A DNA stretch of 44,792 nucleotides, from contig JAFYRK010000060.1 of NCBI GenBank assembly GCA_017559545.1, positions 1 through 44,792 of the forward strand, given 5' to 3'. The DNA is from Bacteroidales bacterium. Lineage in GTDB: Bacteria; Bacteroidota; Bacteroidia; Bacteroidales; UBA932. The notes under the pieces are model-generated. The model ran no database searches. It was given only the letters and a program-made list of their open reading frames with translations, and was not told the origin of the DNA. Of the stretch, positions 16,950 to 25,077 are shown piece after piece; positions within the stretch are counted from its first letter, which is position 1; every line of letters begins with the position of its first letter. Both the position numbers and the translations under genes were made by a program.

Positions 16950-18317
16950 TTATTTCTTTATTCCAAAGCTTGACTTGCCCCTCTTTTCAAGGCGGAATTC
17001 CACTGGAATCGTCATCGAACAACGGACTTTCTCTCCCTTGAGTCTTGCCGGCTTCCATTTTGGTGACGCACTCACGACCTTGACCGCTTCGGCATCAAGC
17101 TCCGGCGACACGCTCCTGACCACCTGCACATCTGTTACCTTACCGTCGATTCCGATAATAAACTCTACCATCACACGTCCCTGGATTCCGTCCCTGACAG
17201 CCTCCTGCGGATACTTCAGGTACTGATATACCCACTTCTCAAGAAACTGTTTCGGGTCAGAACTGTTCAAGAACATCGGCTTGTAGTCGCAGTCTGCGTA
17301 TGACACGACATCTCTGTTTGCTGGCCCTTTCCTTTTAGGAGCAGCATCCGGACGGAAAGCGATCTGACCGTTCCATCCCGCAAGAGCAAGAGCGGCATTA
17401 TATATATATTCCAGCTCCCTCTCCATGTATGCATAGTCGATAATAGATTCCGTATCTTTCTCTGTGTTATGCTCCGGATACCTTCCTGTGGTAAACATCA
17501 CAGAAGGAATCTCCTTGGCATAGAACACCCTGTGGTCCGACGGATATGGCTCTGCTGCCACTATCTCAGGCACAATCGGCTGAAGGCTTCCGGCTAACGT
17601 TCTCAGGATAGAATTCATATCTGCGTTAGACGATGTATACGCATAGAATCCGTTATAACCGGTACCCAGCATATCAAGGTTTATCATGGCATCCACGGTC
17701 CATATCTTCTCAAATGACCTGTTGACGAAATACCAGGCGCCTGCAAAGGTCTCGCATGAAGCACCGAATGCCACGAACACTACGGGACGGCGGAACATGA
17801 TCCTGTTCATCTCCACCATTCTGGCCAGTTCAAGAAGGATAGACAGGCCGGATGCGTTACCATTTGCACCATAAAACGTCTTATATGTCTGCTGCCCGTC
17901 AACAGTCATAGGCATCATGCCCAGATTATCCATTCTCGCGCCGACCACTATGATGTTGTCATCAAGACTTTTATCGTATCCACGGACATACGCCACTACA
18001 TTGCGCGACTGGAGGGTATCCCCCTTTTCAGTGACTACCCCAAAAACGTCACCTTCCTTAGGAGTAAGGACGTCAAGCCCATACTTTTCGAACTGTTCCG
18101 TAACATACTCGGCTGCAAGTCTCTCCCCCTCAGTACCTGCACCACGGCCTTCCATCATGGAAGATGACAGCATGCGCACATGTTCCTTCAGCGCGGCAGA
18201 AGTCTCGCTGTCATAAAGATCTTCATAAGCACTGCCGTTGCGAAACTGTGCCGCAGCGGACATGGAAACAAGAAGCGACATGATAAATGCCGCCACCTTT
18301 GAAATTTTCATAATCAT
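16950..18317 (-). CDS. M28-like pseudopeptidase fused to TonB C-terminal domain
   Basis: This exported protein of about 455 residues has a signal peptide (MKISKVAAFIMSLLVSMSAAAQ), an M28 aminopeptidase-like fold (about 30-330) and a TonB_C domain (about 355-445: YLKYPQEAVRDGIQGRVMVEFIIGIDGKVTDVQVVRSVSPELDAEAVKVV). The M28 fold is recognisable (NVVAYVRG, NASGLSILLELARMVE, INLDMLG, PSDHRVFY) but the metal and catalytic residues are changed. The usual AHxD is ARMD (about 127-130), GADDNASG is GANGNASG (about 150), and the catalytic/ligand pair EE in FGAEE is SC. Loss of peptidase activity is inferred. The ATG at 18317 overlaps the upstream stop (ATGA); a second ATG two codons on (18311) is also possible. 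Confidence 0.88.
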   Translation of the reverse strand: MIMKISKVAAFIMSLLVSMSAAAQFRNGSAYEDLYDSETSAALKEHVRMLSSSMMEGRGAGTEGERLAAEYVTEQFEKYGLDVLTPKEGDVFGVVTEKGDTLQSRNVVAYVRGYDKSLDDNIIVVGARMDNLGMMPMTVDGQQTYKTFYGANGNASGLSILLELARMVEMNRIMFRRPVVFVAFGASCETFAGAWYFVNRSFEKIWTVDAMINLDMLGTGYNGFYAYTSSNADMNSILRTLAGSLQPIVPEIVAAEPYPSDHRVFYAKEIPSVMFTTGRYPEHNTEKDTESIIDYAYMERELEYIYNAALALAGWNGQIAFRPDAAPKRKGPANRDVVSYADCDYKPMFLNSSDPKQFLEKWVYQYLKYPQEAVRDGIQGRVMVEFIIGIDGKVTDVQVVRSVSPELDAEAVKVVSASPKWKPARLKGEKVRCSMTIPVEFRLEKRGKSSFGIKK

Positions 18318-18886
18318 TTGATCTTTAAGATCCAGACATCTTCGGGACAAACGCCACATCCTTTCAAGAAACGGATCCCGCTTACAGCGCCCTGGATCTT
18401 GTCATGCGGCTCTGTTGCAACAGCAATCATGCCATTACGGAACACTACGTGGTGCGCCCAGAATTCATCTTTCACCGTCCCAATTTCCGTTCTTTTCCTA
18501 TCAGCGTTACGCTTCTCCTTGAATGAACCGACAATCACTCGATAATTGCCACCGTCAAATGTCACATCAAGCGGAGGATCTACAACCATCTCCTCATACT
18601 CATCGTACACTATACCGCCCAGACTCGCTGCAGTATAGATACGTATCTTATTTTCCTGGATATAACGGCATGCCTCTATGGAATCTGCCTCATTCCTGGC
18701 GACAAGAGCCAATGAGTCCTCGATAGCCTTCTGCCTTGCAGCTTTTGCTTCAAGATCGGCAACCATCTCCTGGCGTTTGACTTCAATCTCGGCACTGGTC
18801 GGGCGGCCTGCGAGCTTTCTGAAGAAATCGCATCCTGTAATCGTCATCATGACCACAAGAGCAAGCAATATATAACTCTTTTTCAT
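18314..18886 (-). CDS. SPOR-domain lipoprotein
   Basis: This 190-residue envelope protein has a lipoprotein signal peptide (MKKSYILLALVVMMTITGC, lipidated cysteine at 19). A charged coiled-coil-like segment follows (SAEIEVKRQEMVADLEAKAARQKAIEDSLALVA), then a C-terminal SPOR domain (about 110-190: NYRVIVGSFKEKRNADRKRTEI... IAVATEPHDKIQGAVSGIRFL... EDVWILKI). SPOR domains bind denuded glycan strands of peptidoglycan, so it probably sits at the cell wall, perhaps at septa. It is the first gene of a coupled pair with the M28-TonB_C protein (4-base overlap). A longer frame to 18943 crosses the promoter and is not used. Confidence 0.88.
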   Translation of the reverse strand: MKKSYILLALVVMMTITGCDFFRKLAGRPTSAEIEVKRQEMVADLEAKAARQKAIEDSLALVARNEADSIEACRYIQENKIRIYTAASLGGIVYDEYEEMVVDPPLDVTFDGGNYRVIVGSFKEKRNADRKRTEIGTVKDEFWAHHVVFRNGMIAVATEPHDKIQGAVSGIRFLKGCGVCPEDVWILKIK

Positions 18887-18912
18887 AGCATTCCTATATT
18901 TGCGCATTCGTG

Positions 18913-18944
18913 CAAATTTAACGAAATAATACAGCCAGACCAAA
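18913..18944 (-). promoter_or_regulatory. Promoter of the SPOR lipoprotein operon
   Basis: The minus strand has TTTG (18941-18944) and TAAATTTG (18913-18920) with 20 bases between. This good consensus lies 26 bases before the ATG at 18886. Confidence 0.75.
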
Positions 18945-18953
18945 TAAAAGTAA

Positions 18954-18961
18954 TATATTTG
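18954..18961 (+). promoter_or_regulatory. -7 box of the capA-phoH operon
   Basis: TATATTTG, 36 bases before the ATG at 18998, is divergent from the SPOR lipoprotein promoter. It shows that the in-frame codon at 18959 cannot be the start. No clear -33 element is seen. Confidence 0.6.
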
Positions 18962-18997
18962 CGCTCATCCCAGAATGGGATCCAACAACTGAATATC

Positions 18998-20119
18998 ATG
19001 GCAAAGGGACACAGACATAAAACAATCATCCTGACAAGCGTCATCGCTACGGTCTTATGCTGCTGTACTGCGAAGTGCCACGCACAGGAGATCAAGTTCC
19101 CATGCCCTTTCCCAATGTTCCCCCTGAATCCCTCGACAGACACTTTGGAGATCTGCATCCTCGGAGACATGATGATGCACTCAGGACAGATAGAAAACGC
19201 CCGTACAAACGACTGCGAATACGATTTCTGTTCATACTTCAAATTTCTTGAGGAGGAGATCAGGAATGCTGACATAGCAATTGCCAACATGGAATATACG
19301 TTAGCAGGACGGCCCTATACGGGCTACCCGGCATTCTCTGCACCGGAAGGATATGCCAAATATCTCGCGGGACTTGGAATAGACATATTCCTTACGGCCA
19401 ACAACCACATCTTCGACAAGGGTGCAGCAGGCGCAGAAAGGACAATAGACGAGTTCCGGAAGCTTGGAGTCAGCATCACAGGGATAGCGGAAGACCAGCA
19501 GATGTACGACCAGGTCTTCCCGCTCATACTGGACTGGAAAGGAACGAGTATCGCATTGCTGAATGTCACATACGGCACAAACATCAGTACCGGAAAGGAA
19601 TGGCCTAAGGTCCTAAGGCTCAACGACAAAGAAGCGATAGCTGCAGCACTTTCAAAAGCAGACAGCTGCGACTTTGTACTCGCCCTGCCACATTGGGGCA
19701 CCGAATACCACCTCAAGCATTCACAAAGCCAGGAAAGTGACGCAAGATGGCTGATTGAGCATGGAGCTGATGCGATTATAGGAGCGCATCCACATGTCAT
19801 TCAGGACATTCAGAAAATCAACGGGATCCCGGTGTTCTACTCTGTGGGAAACGCAGTGTCCAACATGAGTGCAACCAACACCCAGATGGAGCTCATGGTA
19901 ACGCTCCGGATAGTGCGCTACCACAACGGCAACACGAAAGTCCTGGAGCCTGAGTATGAAATGCTATGGTGCTCAAGACCTGGAGGATACAACAACCGAT
20001 ACACCGTACTTCCGGTAGAGAAATTCATCGGTACACGAGACCGTTGGCACGGTCCATGGGAGTACGACAAAATGATAGAAACAAGAAAAAGAATAAAGAA
20101 TATACTGGATAATGAGTAA
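18998..20119 (+). CDS. CapA/PgsA-family metallophosphoesterase-like protein, exported
   Basis: This 373-residue protein of the poly-gamma-glutamate synthesis CapA family (PGA_cap domain, a calcineurin-like fold) has an N-terminal signal peptide or anchor (KTIILTSVIATVLCCCTAKCHAQ). Family motifs run in order: ICILGDMMMHSGQ, ADIAIANMEYTLAG, GIDIFLTANNHIFDKG, VLALPHWGTEYHLKHSQSQESDARWLIEHGADAIIGAHPHV and GIPVFYSVGNAV. No capB, capC or capE homologues are nearby, so a role in a polyglutamate capsule is not supported. Many Bacteroidales carry such solitary copies of unknown function. It overlaps phoH by 8 bases. Start ATG 18998 lies after the -7 box. Confidence 0.9.
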   Translation: MAKGHRHKTIILTSVIATVLCCCTAKCHAQEIKFPCPFPMFPLNPSTDTLEICILGDMMMHSGQIENARTNDCEYDFCSYFKFLEEEIRNADIAIANMEYTLAGRPYTGYPAFSAPEGYAKYLAGLGIDIFLTANNHIFDKGAAGAERTIDEFRKLGVSITGIAEDQQMYDQVFPLILDWKGTSIALLNVTYGTNISTGKEWPKVLRLNDKEAIAAALSKADSCDFVLALPHWGTEYHLKHSQSQESDARWLIEHGADAIIGAHPHVIQDIQKINGIPVFYSVGNAVSNMSATNTQMELMVTLRIVRYHNGNTKVLEPEYEMLWCSRPGGYNNRYTVLPVEKFIGTRDRWHGPWEYDKMIETRKRIKNILDNE

Positions 20120-21050
20120 AAGCACAATCCGACTAGAAGCAATCGACCCCATTGAAATATATGGGGCGGCAAACAAGAACCTTGAAGCCCTATGCAGCTA
20201 CTTCCCTGAACTGAAGGCCGTCGCACGTGGATGCGAAATCATTCTTGAAGGAAAGGATGAGGATATAGAAAAGTTCACCGCTAAACTAAAGATGCTGATC
20301 GACAGAAGGCAGCATAAGATGAATATCACCCCATACGATGTTGAGGATCTGTTTGAGAACGAAGATAAGCCTGACAGATTCAGACTCTGCGGGGATTCGG
20401 TCATCGTACATGGTAACGACGGCAAGCCTGTCAAGGCCAGGAACAGAACACAGGAAGAGATGGTCAAGGCTTACTTCGAGAACGACCTCATCTTCGCTGT
20501 CGGTCCTGCCGGCACAGGTAAGACATATATAGCTATCGCATTGGCTGTCAGAGCATTGAAGAACAGGGAAATCAAGAGGATCATCCTTACCAGACCTGCC
20601 GTAGAAGCAGGCGAACGCCTGGGATTCCTACCTGGCGACCTCAAGGATAAGCTGGACCCGTATCTCCAGCCTCTTTACGACGCACTCGGTGACATGATTC
20701 CTCCCAAACGACTCCAGGAATTCATGGCAGAGGGCACTATACAGATCGCTCCCCTCGCCTACATGCGAGGTCGCACCCTGGACCGTGCCTGCGTGATCCT
20801 GGACGAGGCTCAGAACACGAACCTTGGACAGCTCAAGATGTTCCTTACCCGAATGGGATGCGATGCCAAATTCATAGTGACCGGTGACGCCAGTCAGATT
20901 GACCTTCCGCACAAAGGAGATTCTGGTCTGCTTAAAGGTATAGAGCTCACCAAAGACATAAAGGGCGTCAAGACCATCTTCTTCAGAAACGAAGATATTG
21001 TCCGACACCCTCTTGTCGCCAAAATAGTCAAAGCATTTGACAATGCTTAG
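20112..21050 (+). CDS. phoH: PhoH-like protein, phosphate-starvation-type ATPase
   Basis: This cytoplasmic P-loop ATPase of the PhoH/YbeZ kind has 312 residues. An N-terminal KH-like segment (about 1-70: IRLEAIDPIEIYGAANKNLEALCSYFPELKAVARG) precedes the ATPase core with FAVGPAGTGKTYIAIALAVRAL (Walker A near residue 135), RPAVEAGERLGFLPGDLKDKLDPYLQPLYDAL, AYMRGRTLDRACVILDEAQN (Walker B) and FIVTGDASQIDLP. YbeZ partners the rRNA-processing endonuclease YbeY in other bacteria; ybeY is not in this window. It overlaps the end of the capA gene by 8 bases and is followed by a bidirectional terminator. Confidence 0.95.
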   Translation: MSKSTIRLEAIDPIEIYGAANKNLEALCSYFPELKAVARGCEIILEGKDEDIEKFTAKLKMLIDRRQHKMNITPYDVEDLFENEDKPDRFRLCGDSVIVHGNDGKPVKARNRTQEEMVKAYFENDLIFAVGPAGTGKTYIAIALAVRALKNREIKRIILTRPAVEAGERLGFLPGDLKDKLDPYLQPLYDALGDMIPPKRLQEFMAEGTIQIAPLAYMRGRTLDRACVILDEAQNTNLGQLKMFLTRMGCDAKFIVTGDASQIDLPHKGDSGLLKGIELTKDIKGVKTIFFRNEDIVRHPLVAKIVKAFDNA

Positions 21051-21056
21051 AGAAAA

Positions 21057-21084
21057 AAAATGGCAGCCGTCTGGCTGCCATTTT
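21057..21084. terminator. Bidirectional terminator between phoH and the TPR gene
   Basis: The stem AAAATGGCAGCC / GGCTGCCATTTT (12 bp with a four-base loop) has four T residues on the plus strand and eight on the minus strand. It is therefore strongest for the minus-strand gyrA-TPR transcript. Confidence 0.9.
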
Positions 21085-21094
21085 AAGTATGATA

Positions 21095-22405
21095 TTACTT
21101 TGAAAGTGCGTTGTAGTGTTCGTACTTCTCCATGAACTTGTTGTCCTTGTTTCTGAGAACGAAACATACCTGCTTGATTGTCGATGCAACGTTCTTCTTG
21201 AAATCAGACTCCGGCATGAGTGAATATGCCTTCTCAAGTGGCTCAAGGCTGGCAATGCACATCTCCTCGTACTTCGCCATAAGAGCGTCATACTCCTTCT
21301 GATCATAAGTCTCCTGACCCTTGTTGAAATACTCATTACCGCGATCGATGAAGTATCCACCGAGAGCGATGTATGCATCAGGTGAATCCGGAGTCATAGC
21401 GATAGCCGCTCTGAATGAAGCCTCCGCATTCTCGTAATCACCAAGACGCTTGTAGACATCTCCCTCAACTCTGTAGATAGAAGCATTGTCCGGCATAGCC
21501 TGCTTTGCTTTTGCGATGAGGTCAAGAAGATCAGCCTCACCACCCTCCTTAGGAAGGTAATAGTTGATAAGACCTACAAGGACGTTAGCATTCTCAGGGT
21601 AAAGCTCAAAGCCTTTCTTAAGTGTAGCGACACCTGTCTCCTCGTCACCGAGCTTCATGTACACATCAGCAAGTGCTGGGAAGAGGTTACCACCCTCAGC
21701 ATAATACTCAGCATCAAGACACTTTGTGAAGTACTCTTTTGCGCGGTCATAGTTGCCTGCCTGATTGTAGATATAGCCCGCATAATATGTATAGGTAGTA
21801 TCAATCTTTGCGAGAGGAGCTGCGAGAACCGCGTCTGCCGCCTTTGCAACAAGATCAGCTGCCGCAGCGTAGTCACCAAGAGTGTACTGAATCATACCAT
21901 CATCGAAGTATTTAGCACCGACCTGTCTGATTCCTGCTGCGATATCCTTGGTCTTGGCACCCTTTACGTCAAGTTCTGCAGCCTTTACATATGCTGCAAG
22001 AGCACCTGCAAGAGGATCCTCGAAAACCGGCTTGGTAACCACGATCATCTTAAGCATATCAGATGAATCAAAGTAAAGCACCTTATCCTCATGTGTCTCC
22101 TTCTTATAAGGAGCACCCTCTACCATAACTGTCTCAACAGAAAGTGCAGGTTTGTAACCTGGAGTCTGCTGAAGCTGAAGGCGTGGAACATTTGTGAAAA
22201 GGGAACCTGTAGGTGCATTGTATGCATCCATATAAGCAGCAGCAAGCTTAAGCCATGTTGCGTACTTAGTCTCCTTCTTCGGGTTCTCAGTAGCTGCTAT
22301 TGCAGTTTCTACTGACTTCTTTGCCGCAGCAGGAGTCTTGGTCATCTGTGCATCAGCCACCTGAGCTGTCAGGAGTACTGCCAATGCGATAAGAATTCTT
22401 TTCAT
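21095..22405 (-). CDS. Exported tetratricopeptide repeat protein
   Basis: This 436-residue protein has a signal peptide (MKRILIALAVLLTAQVADA) followed by TPR-like helical repeats. The clearest are YYAGYIYNQAGNYDRAKEYFTKCLDAEY, PALADVYMKLGDEETGVATLKKGFELYPENANVLVGLINYYL, RVEGDVYKRLGDYENAEASFRAAIAMTPDSPDAYIALGGYFI and EALEKAYSLMPESD-like sequence near the end. It is a periplasmic protein-interaction scaffold of unknown partner, and such proteins are common in Bacteroidales. It lies 17 bases after gyrA on the same strand with no terminator between, so it is probably co-transcribed from the gyrA promoter. The physiological link to gyrase is not obvious. Confidence 0.9.
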   Translation of the reverse strand: MKRILIALAVLLTAQVADAQMTKTPAAAKKSVETAIAATENPKKETKYATWLKLAAAYMDAYNAPTGSLFTNVPRLQLQQTPGYKPALSVETVMVEGAPYKKETHEDKVLYFDSSDMLKMIVVTKPVFEDPLAGALAAYVKAAELDVKGAKTKDIAAGIRQVGAKYFDDGMIQYTLGDYAAAADLVAKAADAVLAAPLAKIDTTYTYYAGYIYNQAGNYDRAKEYFTKCLDAEYYAEGGNLFPALADVYMKLGDEETGVATLKKGFELYPENANVLVGLINYYLPKEGGEADLLDLIAKAKQAMPDNASIYRVEGDVYKRLGDYENAEASFRAAIAMTPDSPDAYIALGGYFIDRGNEYFNKGQETYDQKEYDALMAKYEEMCIASLEPLEKAYSLMPESDFKKNVASTIKQVCFVLRNKDNKFMEKYEHYNALSK

Positions 22406-22422
22406 AACTTTATAGAATTTGG

Positions 22423-24969
22423 TTAATTATTTGTTTCCTGTGCTGGAGTTTCCTGTACCGGAGTCTCCTGGTCTGGAACCTGAGAAGCCTCAACCTGATT
22501 CTCCTCCTCTGTCTTATTGACTGCAGATACCGCTGCAATAGAGTCTCCCTCCTTGATGTTGATGAGCCTTACTCCCTGAGTTGCACGACCTGCCACCTTG
22601 ATGCCTGATACTGCCATTCTGATAGTAAGTCCCGAACGGTTGATGATCATCAGATCATTCTCATCAGTAACATTCTTGATTGCGACAAGCGAACCGGTCT
22701 TCTCAGTAATATTGAGAGTCTTCACACCCTTTCCGCCTCTGTTTGTCTTACGATACTCATCGAAGTCAGAACGCTTTCCGTAACCGTGCTCGCTGACTAC
22801 GAGTATAGAGTGTGCAGAAGCATCTTCTGCTGTAGGATCATAAGTGATCATACCGATAACCTCATCATCCTCATCAATATTTATACCACGAACGCCGGAA
22901 GCTGTTCTTCCAAGAGCTCTTGCATCGGTCTCATCAAAGCGGCAGCAGCGTCCCTTGCGTCCTGCAAGAAGAATCTCGCTGTGGCCGTTTGTCATCACTG
23001 CCTCGAGAAGCTCGTCACCCTCACGCACTGTAATCGCGATCACACCGTTTGTACGAGGACGTGAGTAAGCCTCGAGCGAAGTCTTCTTGATGACACCCTG
23101 TTTTGTTGCAAGAACGATGTAGTTATTGTTGATATAATCCTCGTCCTTGAGGTTCTTCACATTAAGGTATGCCTTGATCTTGTCATCTGACTCAATGTTG
23201 ATCACATTCTGGATAGCACGTCCCTTTGATGCACGTGAGCCTTCAGGAATTTCGTAAACCTTAAGCCAGTAGCACTTTCCGTTCTGAGTGAAGAGGAGCA
23301 TTGTGCTGTGCATGTTCGCAACATAGATATGCTCTATGAAGTCTTCGTCGCGTGTAGCACTTCCCTTCATTCCTACGCCGCCTCTGTTCTGGAGACGATA
23401 CTCGGTAAGAGATGTTCTCTTGATGTATCCAAGATGAGAGATAGTAATGACAACATCCTCGTTCGGATAGAAGTCCTCAGGATTGAACTCCTCTGCAGAG
23501 AGAGCGATCTCTGTCCTTCTCATGTCGCCGTACTTCTCCTTCATCTCAAGGGTCTCATCCTTGATGATGCCGAACTGCATTGACTCATTTGCAAGAACAT
23601 CCTCGCAGTACTTGATGAACTTCATAAGTTCGTCGTACTCGCTCTGGAGCTTCTCTCTTTCAAGTCCTGTAAGCTGACGCAGACGCATCTCCACGATTGC
23701 AGTAGCCTGAACCTCAGTGAAATCGAATGTCGACATGAGCTCCTTCTTAGCATCATCAACATTCTTTGAAGCGCGGATGATGTCGATGATCTGATCGATC
23801 ACATCAAGTGCCTTGAGCAGACCCTCGAGGATATGCGCCCTCTTCTGAGCCTTATCAAGATCGAATCTTGTCCTGCGAAGGATAACCTCATGACGATGTC
23901 TTACGAAATACTTGACAAGATCCTTGAGGTTAAGAGTGCGTGGACGTCCGTTTACAAGAGCCACGTTGTTTACCGAGAAGCTTGACTGGAGCGGAGTGTA
24001 CTTGAAGAGAGTATTGAGAACGACATTAGAGTTCGCATCCTTCTTCAGCCTGATGACGATGCGGACACCCTTCATGGTTGTCTCATCGTTGATATATGAG
24101 ATGCCGTCGATTCTCTTTGACTCTACGAGCTCGGCGATCTTCTCGATCATCTCCCTCTTGTTGACCATGTAAGGGATCTCAGTCACTACAATTGTCTCAC
24201 GGCCTGACTCGCTGACCTCGATTTCAGTCTTGGAACGGATCACGATTCGGCCACGGCCTGTCTCGAAAGCATCCTTGATGCCCTGACGGCCCTGGATGAT
24301 ACCTCCTGTAGGGAAATCCGGTCCCTTCACATAATGCATCAGTTCCTCAACTGTGATTTCAGGATTGTCGATATATGCGCAGATAGCGTCACAGCACTCT
24401 GTAAGGTTGTGCGGTGCCATGTTTGTAGCCATACCGACAGCGATACCTGATGAACCATTCAACAGAAGCAGCGGAAGCTTTGTCGGGAGCACTGTAGGCT
24501 CCTGGAGAGAATCGTCGAAGTTGTTCTGAAAATCGACTGTATCCTTCTCGAGATCCGCAAGCACCTCGTCTGAAAGTCTTGAGAGCTTTGCCTCTGTATA
24601 TCGCATCGCAGCCACAGGGTCGCCGTCCATCGAACCGAAGTTACCCTGTCCGAAGACGAGTGGATACCTAAGGCTCCAATCCTGCGCCATTCTGGCCATT
24701 GCATCATAAACGCTGGAGTCACCATGTGGATGGTACTTACCAAGAACCTCACCGACGATACGGGCAGACTTCTTTGTCTGGCTTGTATGTCTGAGACCGA
24801 GTCCGTCCATTCCGAACAGAACTCTTCTGTGTACAGGCTTGAAACCGTCACGCACATCCGGGAGGGCCCTGGATACGATCACAGACATAGAGTAGTCGAT
24901 ATACGCACTCCTCATCTGCTCGTCGATGTTCACCTGCTCAATCCTACCTGTTTTTACTTCGTTTTCCAT
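22423..24969 (-). CDS. gyrA: DNA gyrase subunit A
   Basis: This type IIA topoisomerase subunit makes the DNA double-strand break and wraps DNA for negative supercoiling with GyrB. The 848-residue protein has the breakage-reunion domain ([41 protein letters not shown] and the catalytic tyrosine in [10 protein letters not shown] at about 124) and six C-terminal beta-pinwheel blades. The GyrA-box is read as [11 protein letters not shown], close to the usual QRRGGKG. Quinolone-determining positions carry Ser85 and Asp89 (E. coli Ser83, Asp87), the susceptible state at those two sites. The C-terminus has a low-complexity acidic tail with QETP repeats. It heads an operon with the TPR gene. Confidence 0.98.
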   Translation of the reverse strand: MENEVKTGRIEQVNIDEQMRSAYIDYSMSVIVSRALPDVRDGFKPVHRRVLFGMDGLGLRHTSQTKKSARIVGEVLGKYHPHGDSSVYDAMARMAQDWSLRYPLVFGQGNFGSMDGDPVAAMRYTEAKLSRLSDEVLADLEKDTVDFQNNFDDSLQEPTVLPTKLPLLLLNGSSGIAVGMATNMAPHNLTECCDAICAYIDNPEITVEELMHYVKGPDFPTGGIIQGRQGIKDAFETGRGRIVIRSKTEIEVSESGRETIVVTEIPYMVNKREMIEKIAELVESKRIDGISYINDETTMKGVRIVIRLKKDANSNVVLNTLFKYTPLQSSFSVNNVALVNGRPRTLNLKDLVKYFVRHRHEVILRRTRFDLDKAQKRAHILEGLLKALDVIDQIIDIIRASKNVDDAKKELMSTFDFTEVQATAIVEMRLRQLTGLEREKLQSEYDELMKFIKYCEDVLANESMQFGIIKDETLEMKEKYGDMRRTEIALSAEEFNPEDFYPNEDVVITISHLGYIKRTSLTEYRLQNRGGVGMKGSATRDEDFIEHIYVANMHSTMLLFTQNGKCYWLKVYEIPEGSRASKGRAIQNVINIESDDKIKAYLNVKNLKDEDYINNNYIVLATKQGVIKKTSLEAYSRPRTNGVIAITVREGDELLEAVMTNGHSEILLAGRKGRCCRFDETDARALGRTASGVRGINIDEDDEVIGMITYDPTAEDASAHSILVVSEHGYGKRSDFDEYRKTNRGGKGVKTLNITEKTGSLVAIKNVTDENDLMIINRSGLTIRMAVSGIKVAGRATQGVRLINIKEGDSIAAVSAVNKTEEENQVEASQVPDQETPVQETPAQETNN

Positions 24970-25005
24970 ATATGAATCTGTACTGTTTATTCTTGATTAT
25001 ACATC

Positions 25006-25042
25006 TTGGCAAAGTTACAAAAAATTTAGTAATTTTGTGCAA
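25006..25042. promoter_or_regulatory. Overlapping divergent promoters of gyrA and clpA
   Basis: On the plus strand, TTG (25006-25008) and TAATTTTG (25030-25037) are spaced 21 bases apart, for clpA. On the minus strand, TAACTTTG (25010-25017) has a TTG at 25040-25042, spaced 22, for gyrA. The two promoters occupy the same 37 bases, so polymerases should exclude each other. Confidence 0.65.
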
Positions 25043-25077
25043 TCAACGACGATTTTAAAGCACTAAGAATACTTTTT

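Noticed and set aside
22423..24969. Possible quinolone resistance in gyrA
   Set aside because: Positions equivalent to E. coli Ser83 and Asp87 are Ser and Asp, the susceptible state.
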